In this document: one piece after another, positions 12,201 through 24,600 of the stretch | How the letters are laid out: each line of letters begins with the position of its first letter | Position numbering within the stretch: the first letter of the stretch is position 1 | Source: Hirundichthys speculiger | Lineage: Eukaryota; Chordata; Actinopteri; Beloniformes; Exocoetidae | NCBI GenBank assembly: GCA_018398805.1 | Contig: JAGFBZ010002149.1 | Coordinates: 1-64,000, forward strand | Direction of reading: 5' to 3' | Length of the DNA: 64,000 nucleotides | The notes under the pieces: generated by a model | Databases searched by the model: none | Told to the model about the DNA's origin: nothing | The model's input: the letters and a program-made list of their open reading frames with translations, nothing else | Translations under genes and position numbers: made by a program

Positions 12201-12701
12201 CAGTGATTTTTCGCGGTTAATGGGGACCAGCACCCTCCCGTGAAAATCAAAATCTGCGAACAGGACCCGGAGCCCCCGGCTAAATCCGGAGCCTCAATAA
12301 TGTGTTTAAAATATGTTTAAAAACCGCAAAAAAGTAGCGAGACACTGCAGCGAAACAAGACAAAGGCTCAACTGTGGTCTTTCTGTTACCTTCACAGCCT
12401 CTGGTCTCTGAACCGTAGTAAACAAACCGCTCTTTCATCCAACCTCGTTTTCATTCTGCCGTCCCATGACACACACACACACTACATTACCCATAAGGCC
12501 ACACCATTACCCGTAAGGCTACCTTCTTAAAGGGGCCAGGCTGGCTCAAAACATTTCTTTGCTGCGAGGGAACGCGCACAACATCCTGTGATGTTTCCGC
12601 AGTTTTTTCTTGATTTATTTTTATTTTATATATTTCTAAAAAAAAATCCGCAAATAACTAAAACCGCAGAACTTAAAGTGCGAATTGGCGAGGGATCACT
12701 G
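12201..12701. mobile_element. Mariner-like MITE family M, copy 1
   Basis: Starts CAGTGATTTTTCGCGGTTAA and ends GGCGAGGGATCACTG, flanked by TA on both sides (12199-12200, 12702-12703). A related 671-bp copy in inverse orientation lies at 49345-50015. TA duplication with inverted ends fits Tc1/mariner-type transposition. No transposase frame. Confidence 0.75.
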
Positions 12702-12759
12702 TACATATGTGAAAGCTCAGATTGATATAATTGAATTCTAGTCAAGTTATGATCATCAC

Positions 12760-13187
12760 TAGAGCTGAGCGATTTTATCGATTCTGCGATATATATCGAT
12801 ATTTTATCGAGTTTCGATTTTTCAGCAGCGGGTATCGATATTCTAATCTTCTTCCAAAACCCCCGTGTCCCACCTTTAAAAGCTTGCAAGCAACAATTTG
12901 CACTGTTTAAATAAATGAAACTATTTTTTTCAACAAATCTTTTATTCATTGTGTCCAGCATTTGCAAGCTGCCTGTCAGCCATATAATGTGTAATTGATG
13001 CTTTCAGTTCAATTAATTCAAACAAAGTCATTGGAACACTCACAAGATGTCACCAAAATCACTTTGTCCCTTTAAAATCTTTCAGAAAATGATGTAAATG
13101 CATTGTAAAATGAATATCGATATATATCGTATCGTGAGCCGAATATCGTGTATCGTATCGCGATATTAGTGTATCGCTACAGCCCTA
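12760..13187 (-). mobile_element. hAT MITE family A, short complete copy
   Basis: Runs from TAGAGCTGAGCGATTTTATC to GTATCGCTACAGCCCTA, with many TATCGATA-type words near both ends. The flanks ATCATCAC (12752-12759) and ATCATCAT (13188-13195) match at 7 of 8. The interior (about 12850-13100) is shared with the copies at 32827, 33483, 34688, 46851 and 49054. This copy supplies the empty-site reference for the insertions at 46858 and 49345. Confidence 0.8.
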
Positions 13188-13195
13188 ATCATCAT

Positions 13196-14742
13196 TATTA
13201 TTGCATGGACAGGAAGTATTTGATGCAATCTGGACGGAAAACTGATCACAACTGACGAATGCCGGTGTCGGGGGATTCTCCACCTGTGGAAGTCGGAGGA
13301 AATCGTGTCCGTTGCAGCGCTGAGTGTCTTCACAGCCTCGAGCGTTTGATCCTCTAAGTGGCAGAGCACAAAGGAGTTCATTACCGGCGGTCCCCCTCCT
13401 TAGTCAGGGCCATGGTCCAAGCACTCCGCATTCAAATTGAAAGTGAAATCCACTGAAGCACTAATTCTCCTCCCTGGCAGCAGGTCCATGAATGTGGTGG
13501 GGGTGGTGGGGGGGGGGGGCCCTTTACAAAATAGCCGTATAAATCTGCGGGTCAATTTGCTGGGGTCGGCACATAAGCCGAGGATCTGCTCCGAGGAGAG
13601 GGCGCAGCAGACCGAACACGTTCCCAACGAGTTCTTGATCATGACTCATAAACCCCTCGTTAGAGCTAAAGGGCTGCTGGGTAACGTTCTCCCGCTCCAG
13701 GCCTGAGCGGTCACACGGCGCCCAGAGCCCCGACGCTCCATCCCTCAGCGGGTGACTTTTCAGGTTTATGGGAGAAACCCAGATGAAAGTTGCGCGGTGT
13801 TCTGCACCGTCATCACATTTTTTAGCAACTTCTTAAATGCTTGCTATTCCCTCCCCGACAAGATGAGAGCTACAAATTCTGAGCAGTTTCACCCAGCAGC
13901 CTTGTTTTTTATTTTCAGTTATCTCTCTGCTCAGATGATGTGTAGATCCTGGCGCTGCCAGCGATGCAGCAGGGAGTTAGCATCCATCATTACCTAGATC
14001 ACGATGTTGTCTTCGGGGAAGATGCATTTAATGTCTGGGAGGAGAAATTTAAAAATAGAGTGGGTCAAAGGGAGAACTTATACCTTTATACCTTCATTAG
14101 CTGATGATTTAATCAGCTAAGTCAACATTAATGTGTGGAATGTGAGCCCTTCTCACGTTCTTTGTTTTCATGCTTCGGTATTATCCTGTCGCTCCCCAAA
14201 AGTCTTATTGACAAAGTGACAAAGTGATGTTCGAACAAATTACACAGAAGCTTGGACACGGTGGAAAGATGTCAGCAGAAATACGCAACAGAACATGGAG
14301 GACAAACGTTTGGAGGGAGACGCTCCACCACTTCAAAAAAGAAAGTATTGGCTCATTTTGAGTTGGACTGCAGCGACACGAATCGAAATGGCTGGAAAAT
14401 AGGAGGCGCTTAAAAGAGGAGCATCTGGTGAGTAATTCGGTCGACTGGCAACAAGGCAGTGGCGTGACTGGGTGAGGAGAGACTGCAGAGAGTCTCGGAG
14501 GGAAAAATGGACAGACGTTCACCAGTGGGGGGAAAAGTGGTGCTACAAATTGTGAAAAAAAAAAAATTCCTCTGTGTAAAATTGTAAAAAAAATAAAGCG
14601 TCTCTTTAGCTACGGTGCGTAACTTAACTACAAGATTCAGAGAATCTAGAGAGATCCCTGCGTGGATCACCGGTGAATCAGACGTGATGCTGCAGGGACT
14701 TAAGACCACGTCCAGAAATCACTGTCCACCAGTAGACGATAA
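13196..14742. other. No gene recognised
   Basis: Includes a G10 run near 13510. Short frames only, with no family resemblance seen. Confidence 0.5.
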
Positions 14743-15491
14743 GGGCCCGATCTTCCGGCAGATCTAAAGCCGCTATTTAGGGATAACAGGTAGCGGGAGG
14801 GGCGTTCCCTCGCAAAGAAGGCAATCTTCCACCTTGCTAAACCCGCTATCCCACCTGCGCTAACCGCTATATTATGCATAGGAGTGGTTAGGGCGTTCCA
14901 CCTGTTAAGCCAATCAATGCGTCAGTAGTCGTTGCCTTTAAGAGCAGGTTGCGCTACCAGCTAACCACTATGGAGCGTCTCTTCATCCAGATCAGAGCAG
15001 CTCTCCGCCTCCTCCTTCCTTCCTCCTCTGCACTGATATATACATATAAACATTCTTACAAAGACAATTCCTATCAGCTACCTAAAAGTCCCAGATAGGT
15101 GGTGTCCTCCCAGTAAACACGCTCTGTTTTTCTATGGTTTAACTGGCAATCAAGCCGTTTAAGACGATCTCTGCTATTTTCTCAGGGGTTCAACTGAGGC
15201 TACATCACGCTTTTTATACAAGAGTTAATTAGAGAAGTGGAGCCATTTGTGCAAGTCCACATGTGACCAGGTGGACGCGCATTAATGCCATTTGGACGCG
15301 CTCTCATACGAGCCGACATGCGAGTAGCGCGTGGTCACTTCCCGCTACAAAGTGAGTAAGGGAGTCGGCATAATAGGTAGCGGCTTTAGCGAGCAGAAGA
15401 TTGCATTAGCAGTTAGCGGGGGTTCCTATAACCGCAATTTGCGGGTAGCGGCTAGTGTTAACAAGTAAGGGGGAGTGTACGATCTGGGCCC
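14743..15491. mobile_element. Inverted-repeat element family P, copy 1
   Basis: Ends GGGCCCGATCTTCC and GTACGATCTGGGCCC. Subterminal TAGCGG/CCGCTA words recur at both sides. A second copy (58918-59878) shares the ends and most of the body. No transposase is seen, and I could not read a convincing target duplication, so the superfamily is left open. Confidence 0.65.
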
Positions 15492-15846
15492 AAACCTCAG
15501 TCATGCAAAGTGGAACCCACGTGCAAACTAGGGGTGTGTAATATTAAAAATTGCATTTTGAGCTAAAGTGCTGTGTCATGAGTCCATGACTTCTGGTTTC
15601 GATTCCTGCGTGTTCGAAGGCCACAGTTTTGTTTTCGTTCTGGCTCCAACAAGTCTGCTAAGTTTCGATCCAGCGTTCTGTAATGGCCTCTCTGAATTTG
15701 CATGCAGACTTGGAGAATAAAACTCTGTTTTGCACCTCAGTCTTATTCCAGCCTATTGTTTAACAATCAAATTGACTGCCTCACCAAAACACAATTAGAG
15801 TACAATTTGAGTGTATGCTTATGATATGCCCAAATTTAAACACAAC

Positions 15847-16191
15847 AGGGTGTGAAAAAAAAATCGATTTGGCAATATATCGCGATTTTTATATGGTTTA
15901 TAGTATCGATTTTTCAGCTCCTAATATAGATTTTTTCAATTATTTCAAAAACACTAATAATAAACAATAAATTGGTTGTTTTGAAGCAAATAGTTTTGAC
16001 CCAATTTGTCCTCTGAATGATCAATATCATCTGATGAACATATACAGCTACTTGATTTTTCATCTCTACTTTTAATTTTGATATTAACTTGGTAGAATAT
16101 CGCAATATACCGCGATATCATGATATCGTATTGTGACCCAAGTATCATGATACATATCGTATTGCGAGGTCCTTGCCAATACTCACCCCTA
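15847..16191 (-). mobile_element. hAT MITE family B, copy 1
   Basis: Minus-strand copy of the roughly 330-bp family whose + form starts TAGGGGTGAGTATTGGCAA and ends CACACCCTA. The core TATGTTCATCAGATGATATT and its neighbourhood match the copies at 33150, 46858 and 52115. Flanks do not form a convincing duplication here. Confidence 0.75.
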
Positions 16192-16662
16192 GTGTGAACG
16201 TGAACCAGAAACACCTGCCTACTCCAGGCTAAAGCTCATTTAACATGAACTGAGGTGGGAAACAGTCCTGCGTTCAGATTAACTGAAATGTGAAATTCTG
16301 TCTGGAAACCATTGATGATGCATGTTCCCGTCTGAAGGGAGGAGGAAGCGTCTGACCCGATGTCAGCGCTCAGTCCAACAGCCCACATCTCTGCAGGTGT
16401 GTGAGTGCATTAGTGCCCGAGGAGCCAGCAGTGTGCACATCTGGAAAGGAAATGAAACTGCGTGACCGTATATGGAGGTCTCACCGCAACATCTGCTCCC
16501 GTCCACGCACGTTTTTCAAGCAAATCCTCGCACCTTTCAGCGGTGGAACGATACACCACCTACTGTGTCTGAGTCCTAACGAAAGTGCTCCAGTTTGAGC
16601 GCTTCTTCCAGCTTCTCCTCTCAGACGGTAACCGGTCGCCCTCCAGCTGCCATGAATCAGCC

Positions 16663-16835
16663 CTGTATGTTGATCACAGTTGTGATTAAAGGTTTGGGTG
16701 GGCCGCAGAGATTTTTCACATTTCAAATTGGGCCTTGGTATTCTGAAGTTTGGGAATGGCTGTTCTAAACGATTCCAGAACCGGACGTTAGGAACCGATT
16801 CCTACTTGGAATCGTTTTTCGGTGCCCAACCCTAA
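16663..16835. mobile_element. Two adjoining hAT-like fragments
   Basis: 16663-16760 repeats the right half of the element at 1600-1979 (shared AGATTTTTCACATTTCAAAT and neighbours). 16761-16835 holds ACGATTCCAGAACCGG...GGAATCGTTTTTCGGTGCCC, which looks like the end of another MITE. Both are truncated. Confidence 0.55.
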
Positions 16836-18410
16836 CAAAGACTGGGGAAAATCTTCCCCGGCTCCTCACGAGCGAACACTCTGTGCTTCACAGAGGTTGT
16901 TTCTGGTTTCACGCTGTTAAACAATAAAACAAAAATACTCCAGGAGAATGTTTTTGGACGTTGCAGAACATGACGCAGGATGGCTGCAGAGGAAAACCTG
17001 CCGGTGGGTCGTCGGTCTGGTTTTACGTCTGTTGTTGCTGGCATCAGAAAAAAAACAAAAAAAACACGTTAATTATACCTCCGGGGACTTCTTCTGCACT
17101 TCACAAGCGTTCTCCTCCTATTTTCCCCCCACAAAAGAATATATTATTTAGTCAAAAATCTTTTCACCCCTCCTTTTTTCCCTTTCTCATCTTATGCTGC
17201 CAATGGATTTCATTACATCAGCCTCATCTGTGGGGACTGGCTCCTTTTTTCCATTTATGTCTTAGTCTGAGGCTGCGGTGATTAAAAAATAAAGAGTGTG
17301 ATTGTGTAAGAGGTGTAATTGGTGAGAGAGTAAGGTAACTGGGCTTGTACATTACCCAGAATTCCTCCCTTTCATTCATACAGACCAGGGAACACACAGG
17401 CAATATATTAAAGTGCTCCATAATACCGCGGCAGCGCCAAATCCTCTCGTAGGCATCAATCAGTCGGCAGCGGATGATACAGCGAGGCGGACTGACTGTA
17501 ATGGCCATCCCGGGCATTCCCACATCCCAACGCCCCCTCTGACCTTTCAAAGCCCCTGAAATGACGGTCAGCGCTATCATACCTTCGGATGGATTATTCC
17601 CCTCACCTCAGTGGATACCGAAGCCCCGTCGCTCCAGCCACTTTTTCACGGCTTTATTCCCAATCATTTCACCTCGGTCTGCAGCACACAGTCATAACGG
17701 CGGCGCGATGCATCAGAGGAGCTAACGGGATGATACCGGTGGGAGCTGCCGTTGTTAGCGCATCATCATAACTGCTATCAGCAGCCGCCATCTCGCAGAG
17801 TAATGTAATGACTGGGAGCTGTTATTAGCCAGATGGGGCGGGGGGAAAGATGGAGGAGGAACCTGGGAGTAGGTTGTCTAAATGATGCCACATAAACTGT
17901 TTTTGATGACACTGTAAAGGTTTACAAATGGGAGTGGAAGTTGGTTAAAAAACAGGCACTTCAATTTCAATTTATGCCGCCACATCTGCACAGCTGTGGG
18001 AAGTACCGTCAATGATTCTCCACAACATTAACCTCTTAGCTGAGTTTATGTTTTACAAAAGAGATCTGCATTTTATAAAAAAAACATTAGGTGTAATTAC
18101 AGATGAAAATGCAGTCGTGAAAATGTTAGTCATACCTCTTCTGTTCTTGTTTTTTTTTATTTTTGAGAGGAATATATATATATTCAGAGGTTAAATTGGG
18201 CCGGGCTGTCCAGGGCTGAGCCCCGGCACATAAGTTCAGAGCGGATGGCATATGATCACGCACACATCAAAAGCAACAAACCCTTTTTCCGATTTTCTGT
18301 TCTGAATAATTAAATATTGTTTTATTAATCAATAAACCCATGACTTTTATGAGCTAATTTCCAGCATTGCAGGACACCCATCTGCTGTTGAATAAGTCCT
18401 TGATCAAACT
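16836..18410. other. No gene recognised
   Basis: Non-coding with scattered short frames; none shows a recognisable domain. Confidence 0.5.
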
Positions 18411-18560
18411 ACCGTATTGGCCCAAATATAGGACGATATTTTAATCTAGAAGTCATATTCTCAAAAATGGTGGTAATTATATAATTGAGGACAAGACTTT
18501 CTGTTGTCATTACACATCTGCGCCACTAGATGGAGCCGCACTGAAGTAACCAGCTAGAGA
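18411..18560. mobile_element. Possible MITE fragment
   Basis: ACCGTATTGGCCCAAATATA resembles the end of a common vertebrate non-autonomous DNA element as I remember it. The other end is not visible. Low confidence. Confidence 0.25.
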
Positions 18561-18989
18561 ACAGCCGGACAGTGAACACATGGAGCAGATCTTATGGAAC
18601 ATGGAGGAATGACGCAATCATCTTAAACAAAGGGGTTTGAAAGTTTTGTTGCAGTCCTAATATCGCTACCTGAGTTGCTACCTTAACTGTAAAGTACTTG
18701 ACTGCCTGAGATAACTTTCTTAGATGCAAGCCATTCAACGTGAGATGTGATGATCAACTCAACACAGCACTAAGGACTAATCTGGCCATCAATCAAAAGA
18801 CTGTCCCAAATTAGCAAAAATGTGTTGCTTAATATACATTAGCACAAAACAACAAGCTAAGATTGGGGTCATTGTTGACTGACTCACTGGGATATGACTG
18901 TCTTATGAGCAGAAACAGTTGGAACATAATGTTTTTTCCCCTTCACTGACATTAAATCAGATAAAACCTTCCATGTTTTATGTCAGTTA

Positions 18990-19710
18990 GGATTACCAAG
19001 ATTATTTATATTTGCTAAATGCCAGAATAATGAGAGATTTTAAAGTCATTAGTTTACATACACTAAAATCACTAAGCCTTTAAACATGCTTATGGAAACC
19101 CCAGATGATGATGTCATGGCTTTGGAAGCTTCTGATTGGTTAACTGAGATTTGAGTTAACTGGAGTCACACCTGTGGATGTATTTTAACACCTCAAACAC
19201 GCCCCTTACTTGTGTTAGATCATTTGAAAATAAAAAGAAATCAGCCAAGATATCAGGTAGAGACTGTGGACCTCCACCAGTCCGGTCCAGTTTTGGGTCC
19301 AGTTTCCAGATGTCTGAAGGAGCCACGTTGATCTCCTGTTTTGCTGCAGGAGGGACTGTTGCACTTTATAAAATAGAGGAAATAACAGTTTAATTATTAA
19401 AGCAACATCTCAAGTCATCAGGCAGGAAGTTAAAGCGTTGGAGCAAATCAGTCTTAGTCCAGCCACCACCAAATTAGCTATAAAGAGATTTAAGGACTAC
19501 AGAGTCCATGTTCTGGAGTGGACATCACAAAGACCTGATCTCAGTCCTGCAGAACAAACCTGACCCAGTTCCTCCAGTTCTGTCAGGAGGAACCGACCAA
19601 ACTTCCAGTTAACTACTGAGAGAAGCTTCTGGAAGGAACGTTGGACCCAAGTCAGACAGTTTAAAGGCAGGAAATGTATGGAAACGTCTGACTTTGATGA
19701 AAATAATGAT
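18990..19710 (+). pseudogene. Degenerate Tc1-like transposon
   Basis: The left part (TTTACATACACTAAAATCAC..., then ATGATGTCATGGCTTTGGAA) resembles the 5' flank of fish Tc1 elements. Further on, 19512-19559 encodes VLEWTSQRPDLSPAE, the block carrying the last catalytic acidic residue of Tc1 transposases. It is followed by a Tc1-like C terminus ending near AGTTTAAAGGCAGGAAATG. Reading frames are broken and the middle of the transposase is missing, so it is inactive. Confidence 0.7.
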
Positions 19711-20768
19711 AAAAATTCTCTTTAAAAAAATGTTTCTCTCAATCTTCTGGCATTTAGCAAATAGAAATCGTAACCGACCTAAAACAGAAAAGTTTATGAT
19801 CCAGATCTTTCCGAGGCCTGAATACACCAGAGAGAAACCAAAGCGCTGGAAGCTGACTGATGCTGCGTTACCTGGCAACAGTGTTGCTGCAGGCGATCGC
19901 CGCGCCCAGGTTCGTGTTGTTGTTTACATGATGCAGTTCATCGAAGACCGGATCAGAGAATTCACTGTTTTGTGTTTTGAGGTGATTTTTTTTTTTTTAT
20001 TATTTTTATAAGAGTCTAGGAAAAGGTTGAGTGGATTGAATTTAGAAAAAAAAAAAAAAGATTTAATTTGTCAATAAAAACTATTTAATTAGTGCCCTTA
20101 AATTAAGTAACAGTTTTGAAAGCTTGAGTAGTTTATCTTAGCAATAATTCTACATTTTTTTGTAAATTAAAAAAGCTAAATCAAGCTAAAAATGAGGTGC
20201 TGTTTTTCTTCATTAAAGCATCATTTTTCAGCACCTGCACCCTACATCCCTCCTTTTATTCCTCCTGCGCCTTTCACTTTCTTTTAATCACTCCACTAAT
20301 ACTGCTGAACAAGCACCGACTTTGTGCCAAAAAACTGAAAACTCTGGGTATTATACAGCCACTTGAAGCGGCGCCAGCGCTCACCTGCAACTTCTGTCTG
20401 ATCTGACTTGCAAATTGAAAAATGTTTTAGAGGTAGCACCCAGATCTGGACAGGGATGATATATGTGGGGGGGCGTCACGAGAGCTAACAACGGTTCCCT
20501 TAGTTCTCCTTTACTGTTGGAAAAAAAAATAAAATAAAATGAGAGAAAAAGTTGAAAGCAGTGAGTGTGTGAGTTCAGTAGGGCTGTAGCGATACACTAA
20601 TATCACGATACGATACACGATATTCGGCTCACGATACGATATATATGGATATTCATCTTACAATACATTTACATTAATTTTTAAGGATTTTAAAGGGACA
20701 AAGTGATTTTGGTGACATCTTGTGAGTGTTCCAATGACTTTGTTTGAATTAATAGAACTTAAAGGTAG

Positions 20769-21020
20769 GTGACCGCAAACAGTGCCACAGAAAGGAGAGA
20801 AAGGAGGCCTCTGATTGGTCAATTCTCGCGTAGAAAAGAGCACGTCATCAAAGAAATGAAGAAGTACCCACATCTGTACGATTCTGGTTCTCCACACTAC
20901 AAAGACAGCACATATTCTAGCAATTCATGGAGGGAGATAGCGATGAATGTGGGTCTGGATACGGCCGAGACGGTGAGGAAGTGGAAAAATGCAAGAGATA
21001 AGTTTAGTAAGTTTAGCTAG
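20769..21020 (+). CDS. MADF-like domain fragment within transposon
   Basis: The frame has KEMKKYPHLYDSGSPHYKDS (about residues 29-48), then SNSWREIAMNVGL and VRKWKNARDKFSKF. This order and the aromatic/Trp spacing match the MADF (Myb/SANT-like) DNA-binding domain: YPxLYD near the start, WxxIA in the middle, WKNxRDKF at the end. MADF proteins are often derived from, or partnered with, transposons such as Harbinger, whose Myb-like protein accompanies the nuclease. The frame stops right after the domain, at a point that could be an exon end or a break. Function is not known; it may be a captured exon. Confidence 0.6.
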   Translation: MTANSATERRERRPLIGQFSRRKEHVIKEMKKYPHLYDSGSPHYKDSTYSSNSWREIAMNVGLDTAETVRKWKNARDKFSKFS

Positions 21021-21250
21021 TTCCTCTTGCGTTGTGGCGTGGAATAACATAGCGCAGACGCGCTTCAAAAATTGAGCATAAATCAAAAGTAACTGCGGCA
21101 GACCGGCGACAAGATAACATTGTATAGTATACACAGCCCTTAAAGCCGGCGTTTTCCACCACTGAATACGGTCTCAATTTTATTTAATACTTAAATAAAG
21201 TCGGCAATGGACTCCGTAGTTTTCTGCGACCTCGGTGAAGTAGATGGAAA

Positions 21251-21529
21251 CTAACAACAACCGCCGTCACTGTCCAGCGTGGTTTGTTTCGGATTGCGCC
21301 GTAAATTCTTGGGCTCGCTCTCAGCTAGCATTAGCTTGTCCGGGTGGGGACGTTTCAGGTGGGCTCGCAGGTTGGTGGTATTTCCAGAGTACGTCACGTT
21401 TGTGTGACACAGCTTGCAAACCGCCATACTTCTGTCTAAATCTTTGCTTTCCTTTTTCTTTTTAAAACCAAACTGCTCCCACACATCTGCTTTTAAGCAC
21501 GCAGGCGCTGGGTTTATACTCGCCGCCAT
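21251..21529 (-). CDS. BED zinc finger, first exon of hAT transposase
   Basis: A 92-residue minus-strand frame. ADVWEQFGF gives the aromatic start of the BED fold, then VCKLC (the C-x2-C ligands), GNTTNLRAHLKRPHPDK (the His ligands), and a polar tail. This is the usual DNA-binding N terminus of Ac/ZBED-like hAT transposases. It reads inward from the right end of the family A copy, the expected orientation if that end is the element's 5' end. No dimerisation or DDE region follows before the MADF segment, so the gene is incomplete. Confidence 0.7.
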   Translation of the reverse strand: MAASINPAPACLKADVWEQFGFKKKKESKDLDRSMAVCKLCHTNVTYSGNTTNLRAHLKRPHPDKLMLAESEPKNLRRNPKQTTLDSDGGCC

Positions 21530-22369
21530 CCTCCTGACTGGCTCAGCTCTAGCTGGAAGAGAAAGAAGCTTCTGGATAACCTGTTAGAAATGCTCTACAG
21601 CGACACTAGTGGCGGGAGGACCACTTTGCAGGGAGCTTAGACTATCCATACCCACGGCTGAAAAATCGATACTCTCTGGGGATATAAAATATCGATATAT
21701 ATCGCAGAATCGATAAAATCGCTCAGCTCTACTGTTCACTCACTTCTTAAGCGTCTCTGTCCATCTGTTGAAGGACACGGTTGTCTCTCAACTCTCATCC
21801 GGTAGACATTTCGTGTCACCCGCTCGACTTGCTCATTTAGCTGCGTGCCGCGGCGTTATCTTGATAAGCGTTCCACTTATACCGCGGGGAGGGCATCAGT
21901 TTATCGCCAGCTCCTCACGAAGCCGGCGTGACGGCCCACCGGGGGTCTGACGGGTCGCACCCGGAGCCATCGGGCCCGTGAAATTTAGCATGCAGAAAAC
22001 GAACAACCCGGGGAGTTGATCAAGGGTGGCCGTGCACGTTAAACGGTAAGTGGCTCCCGTACTGTGAGGAACAGCTGCCGGGAAGCCCAGAGCGTCCTAG
22101 TCGGCGAGAAGGAAATGCCGACTCAACCAACTACGTTTTTTAAAAGAAATCATTTAACTGCATCTAAAACCCTGGATATTCGCCTTTCAGTAGATCAAAA
22201 TAATCGCCGGCAGCGATGATCAATTCAACCATCACGACACACAATACATTATTCTTATGAGGCATTTAAATTCAGTTCTGTACAATAAGACTTTATTAAT
22301 CCCCCGGGGGAAATGATATTATTCCAGTAAAAGCTGGTGGAGTCGTTCACAATCCTCAAGAAGCCTTGA

Positions 22370-22990
22370 TATTTGTGTAGAGCAGGAATTAGCAACCTTT
22401 ACTATCAAAAGAGCCATTTTTTGCCCCTCCCCCCTTAATAAAATTCATCTGGAGCCACAAAACCTATTTGACCCTTAAAATGAAGATTACACACTGACAC
22501 TTTATCTAGAGAAATATTGTTTTCAGGGGGATATGAATCTATCCAAAAGCTTTTACCAGTATGTATGGCAGCTTTTAAAGTTTTTAATGCTAAAGGAAGT
22601 CATACAAGATGCAAATTAAATTTTCATTTAATTTTTTTTTAGTCATCCACTGTAAAAGATTATAGAAATTATAGAACAACAAACAGAAAACTGTTGACAT
22701 TTTATTGCTGTTTTTACCTGTTATAACAAAGGAAAACCTTAAACTCTTATAATGTATATTTGGTGCTGTTGTACTGTATGTTTGGGAGCAGAACCAGGAC
22801 AGATTCTGATCAACTTGTTGACATGGAAGTAAATATATTTAATCTTTAATCTTTTGAAAGAGGAGAAAAAAAAAACCACAGGAGACTCTTTGAAGTAAAA
22901 CAAAGAAACATGCAGGCCTATTTGAGTCATTCCCACTTTGAAATAAATAAAATGTAGAGCTGCAGCCTAAAAACTTTTAAAAAAAGTAAA
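22370..22990. mobile_element. Possible hAT-like repeat (weak)
   Basis: AGCAACCTTTACTATCAAAA followed by GAGCCATTTTT resembles the start of a common fish hAT-like MITE. The right end and target duplication are not identifiable. Surrounding sequence is AT-rich and frameless. Confidence 0.35.
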
Positions 22991-23543
22991 CATAAAAATA
23001 GGCCAGTTAGTATTTAATTATGACATACTCTTGTTTTCTCCTCAGCCACGTACAACAATCAACCATCGAGCCTGAACATAAAACACAACTACATCAGCTC
23101 ATCCTCAGGTTCTAAAACAAACATTTATTTGATAAAAAAAACCAAACGTATTAAATGACGGTGTTCTCACCTGTTTAATGTGATTGGCAGGACTCCAAAT
23201 GCGAACGTCCTCATGTTCATATCAGTGTCGGTAACAACATTCATGTTTCACAGACAGATTTGTCGGGTTTGGAGAGGTTTCCAGTATCGCTCCATTTGTG
23301 TGTTACACCACTACAGCACAACGGCGTGGTGTCAGAAATGTTTCTTTACACATGAAGAACACGTAAAGATGTCCAGCGCTAGTCACAGAACGCACGCTCA
23401 CCTTTTTTTTTTTTTTCCTTTCCCAGGATGCAACGCACAGATACGACTTCCTCGTTGCAGTTACCTGGCAGTATATTGTACCAAACACACTCATTCTGCC
23501 CCCTGCTGGCGAGCAACCTACAGGACACTACATGTGCTCCAGA

Positions 23544-24211
23544 TAGCGGTGGGCGGATCGATCCAAATATCGATAATATCGATACCAACGCCGGTATTGA
23601 TATCGAACAATACTCATGTAAAAAGATCGATACTCAAGCTTTTTTTTTTCTTTTTTCTTTTTAATTTCCAACAGAGAGCATTCAGGTAGATGAGAGTGGT
23701 CGTCTTCAGCATTAGTTTCTATCAACTTTCAAAGTACATGTTACTTAAGTCATACGTTACTGGAGCCAACTCAAAAAAACATAAATAAGACGTTGAAATA
23801 ATCCAGTACATGTCATGTATCCCATTGAAAGGTGTTATTTAAGATAAAATAACATTAGATAATCCTTTATTTATCACACAACAGGGACATTTATAGAGTT
23901 AAAGCTACAGGAAAGTGCACACAGTGCAAAAAAAATACACAAGTATTAAAAGATATAATATCAAAGGTGGACTAGAAAAAAACATGAACAGAAATTCAAC
24001 TCCAATGAATACTTACACAAAATGTTGAAGACATAAAGTTTGAAGAAATTCTACAAAATAATCCAAAGACAAAAATCACAAAAGTTCATGATAGATTAAG
24101 CTTAATATGAAAAAGTATCAGTATCTGTATTGGTATCGATATCGGCGATATTGGCCTTGTATTTACTTGGTATTGGATCGATACCAAAGTTCCCAGTATC
24201 ACCCAGCTCTA
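23544..24211. mobile_element. hAT-type element family D with perfect TSD
   Basis: Starts TAGCGGTGGGCGGATCGATC and ends GTATCACCCAGCTCTA, with mirrored GATCGATA/TATCGATC words inside both ends. GCTCCAGA occurs exactly at 23536-23543 and 24212-24219. The 668-bp interior has no intact frame. Evidence for a hAT-type insertion is strong. Confidence 0.85.
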
Positions 24212-24329
24212 GCTCCAGAGCGAGAATCACCTTCTGACGAGTTTTTTTCCCCCAGAGCTACAGGGAGCCACTGCAGAGGAGAGGTGTGACCCCTGGTGTA
24301 GAGGATATGTTGGGTGCATTTGTTTTAAC

Positions 24330-24600
24330 TTTTACAACAATCCTTGTGCACGCCCCTCAGTGAGCTCCAGAGCACTGACTCAGCCCTCTTTATCAGTTTG
24401 TTCAGGTCACCACCCCAATGGATGACTGCAGATAAAACTGCACTCGGCACCAAGGACATAAAGGAAGTCATGCAACATCTCGCTGCAGACACTGAAGGAC
24501 CTGAGCTTCTTTGAGAAGTCCTCTGCTTTGTGTTGCGTCTTCAGTCCAGCTGGACACCCAGGCATGTGTAGACCAGCTAATTCCTGGTCCTTCTAGAACC
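24330..24600 (-). pseudogene. LINE reverse-transcriptase C-terminal remnant
   Basis: Minus-strand fragments in shifting frames read FLKKLRSFSVCSEMLHDFL, VLGAECS, and then LIKRAESVLWSS. This resembles the region after the RT domain of fish LINE ORF2 proteins (LRxFxVCxxML...KLxRKAxSV). At least two frameshifts and internal stops are present. The clade cannot be set from so little. Confidence 0.5.

Larger units (their letters stand above)
20579..21731 (-). mobile_element. hAT family A, long copy with MADF and BED segments
   Basis: Ends match family A (TAGGGCTGTAGCGATACACT at the left, ATCGCTCAGCTCTA at the right), but the middle differs from the short copies. About 150 bp in from the left the short-copy sequence stops, and a plus-strand MADF-like frame begins (20769-21020). 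Toward the right a minus-strand BED finger is encoded (21251-21529). Flanking 8-mers GAGTTCAG and CTGTTCAC match at only 5 of 8. The transposase core is absent, so the copy is probably non-autonomous. Confidence 0.7.

Noticed and set aside
23180..23689. 169-codon + frame
   Set aside because: Low-complexity, runs into the family D element and a T-rich tract; overlapping frames on the other strand are equally long.
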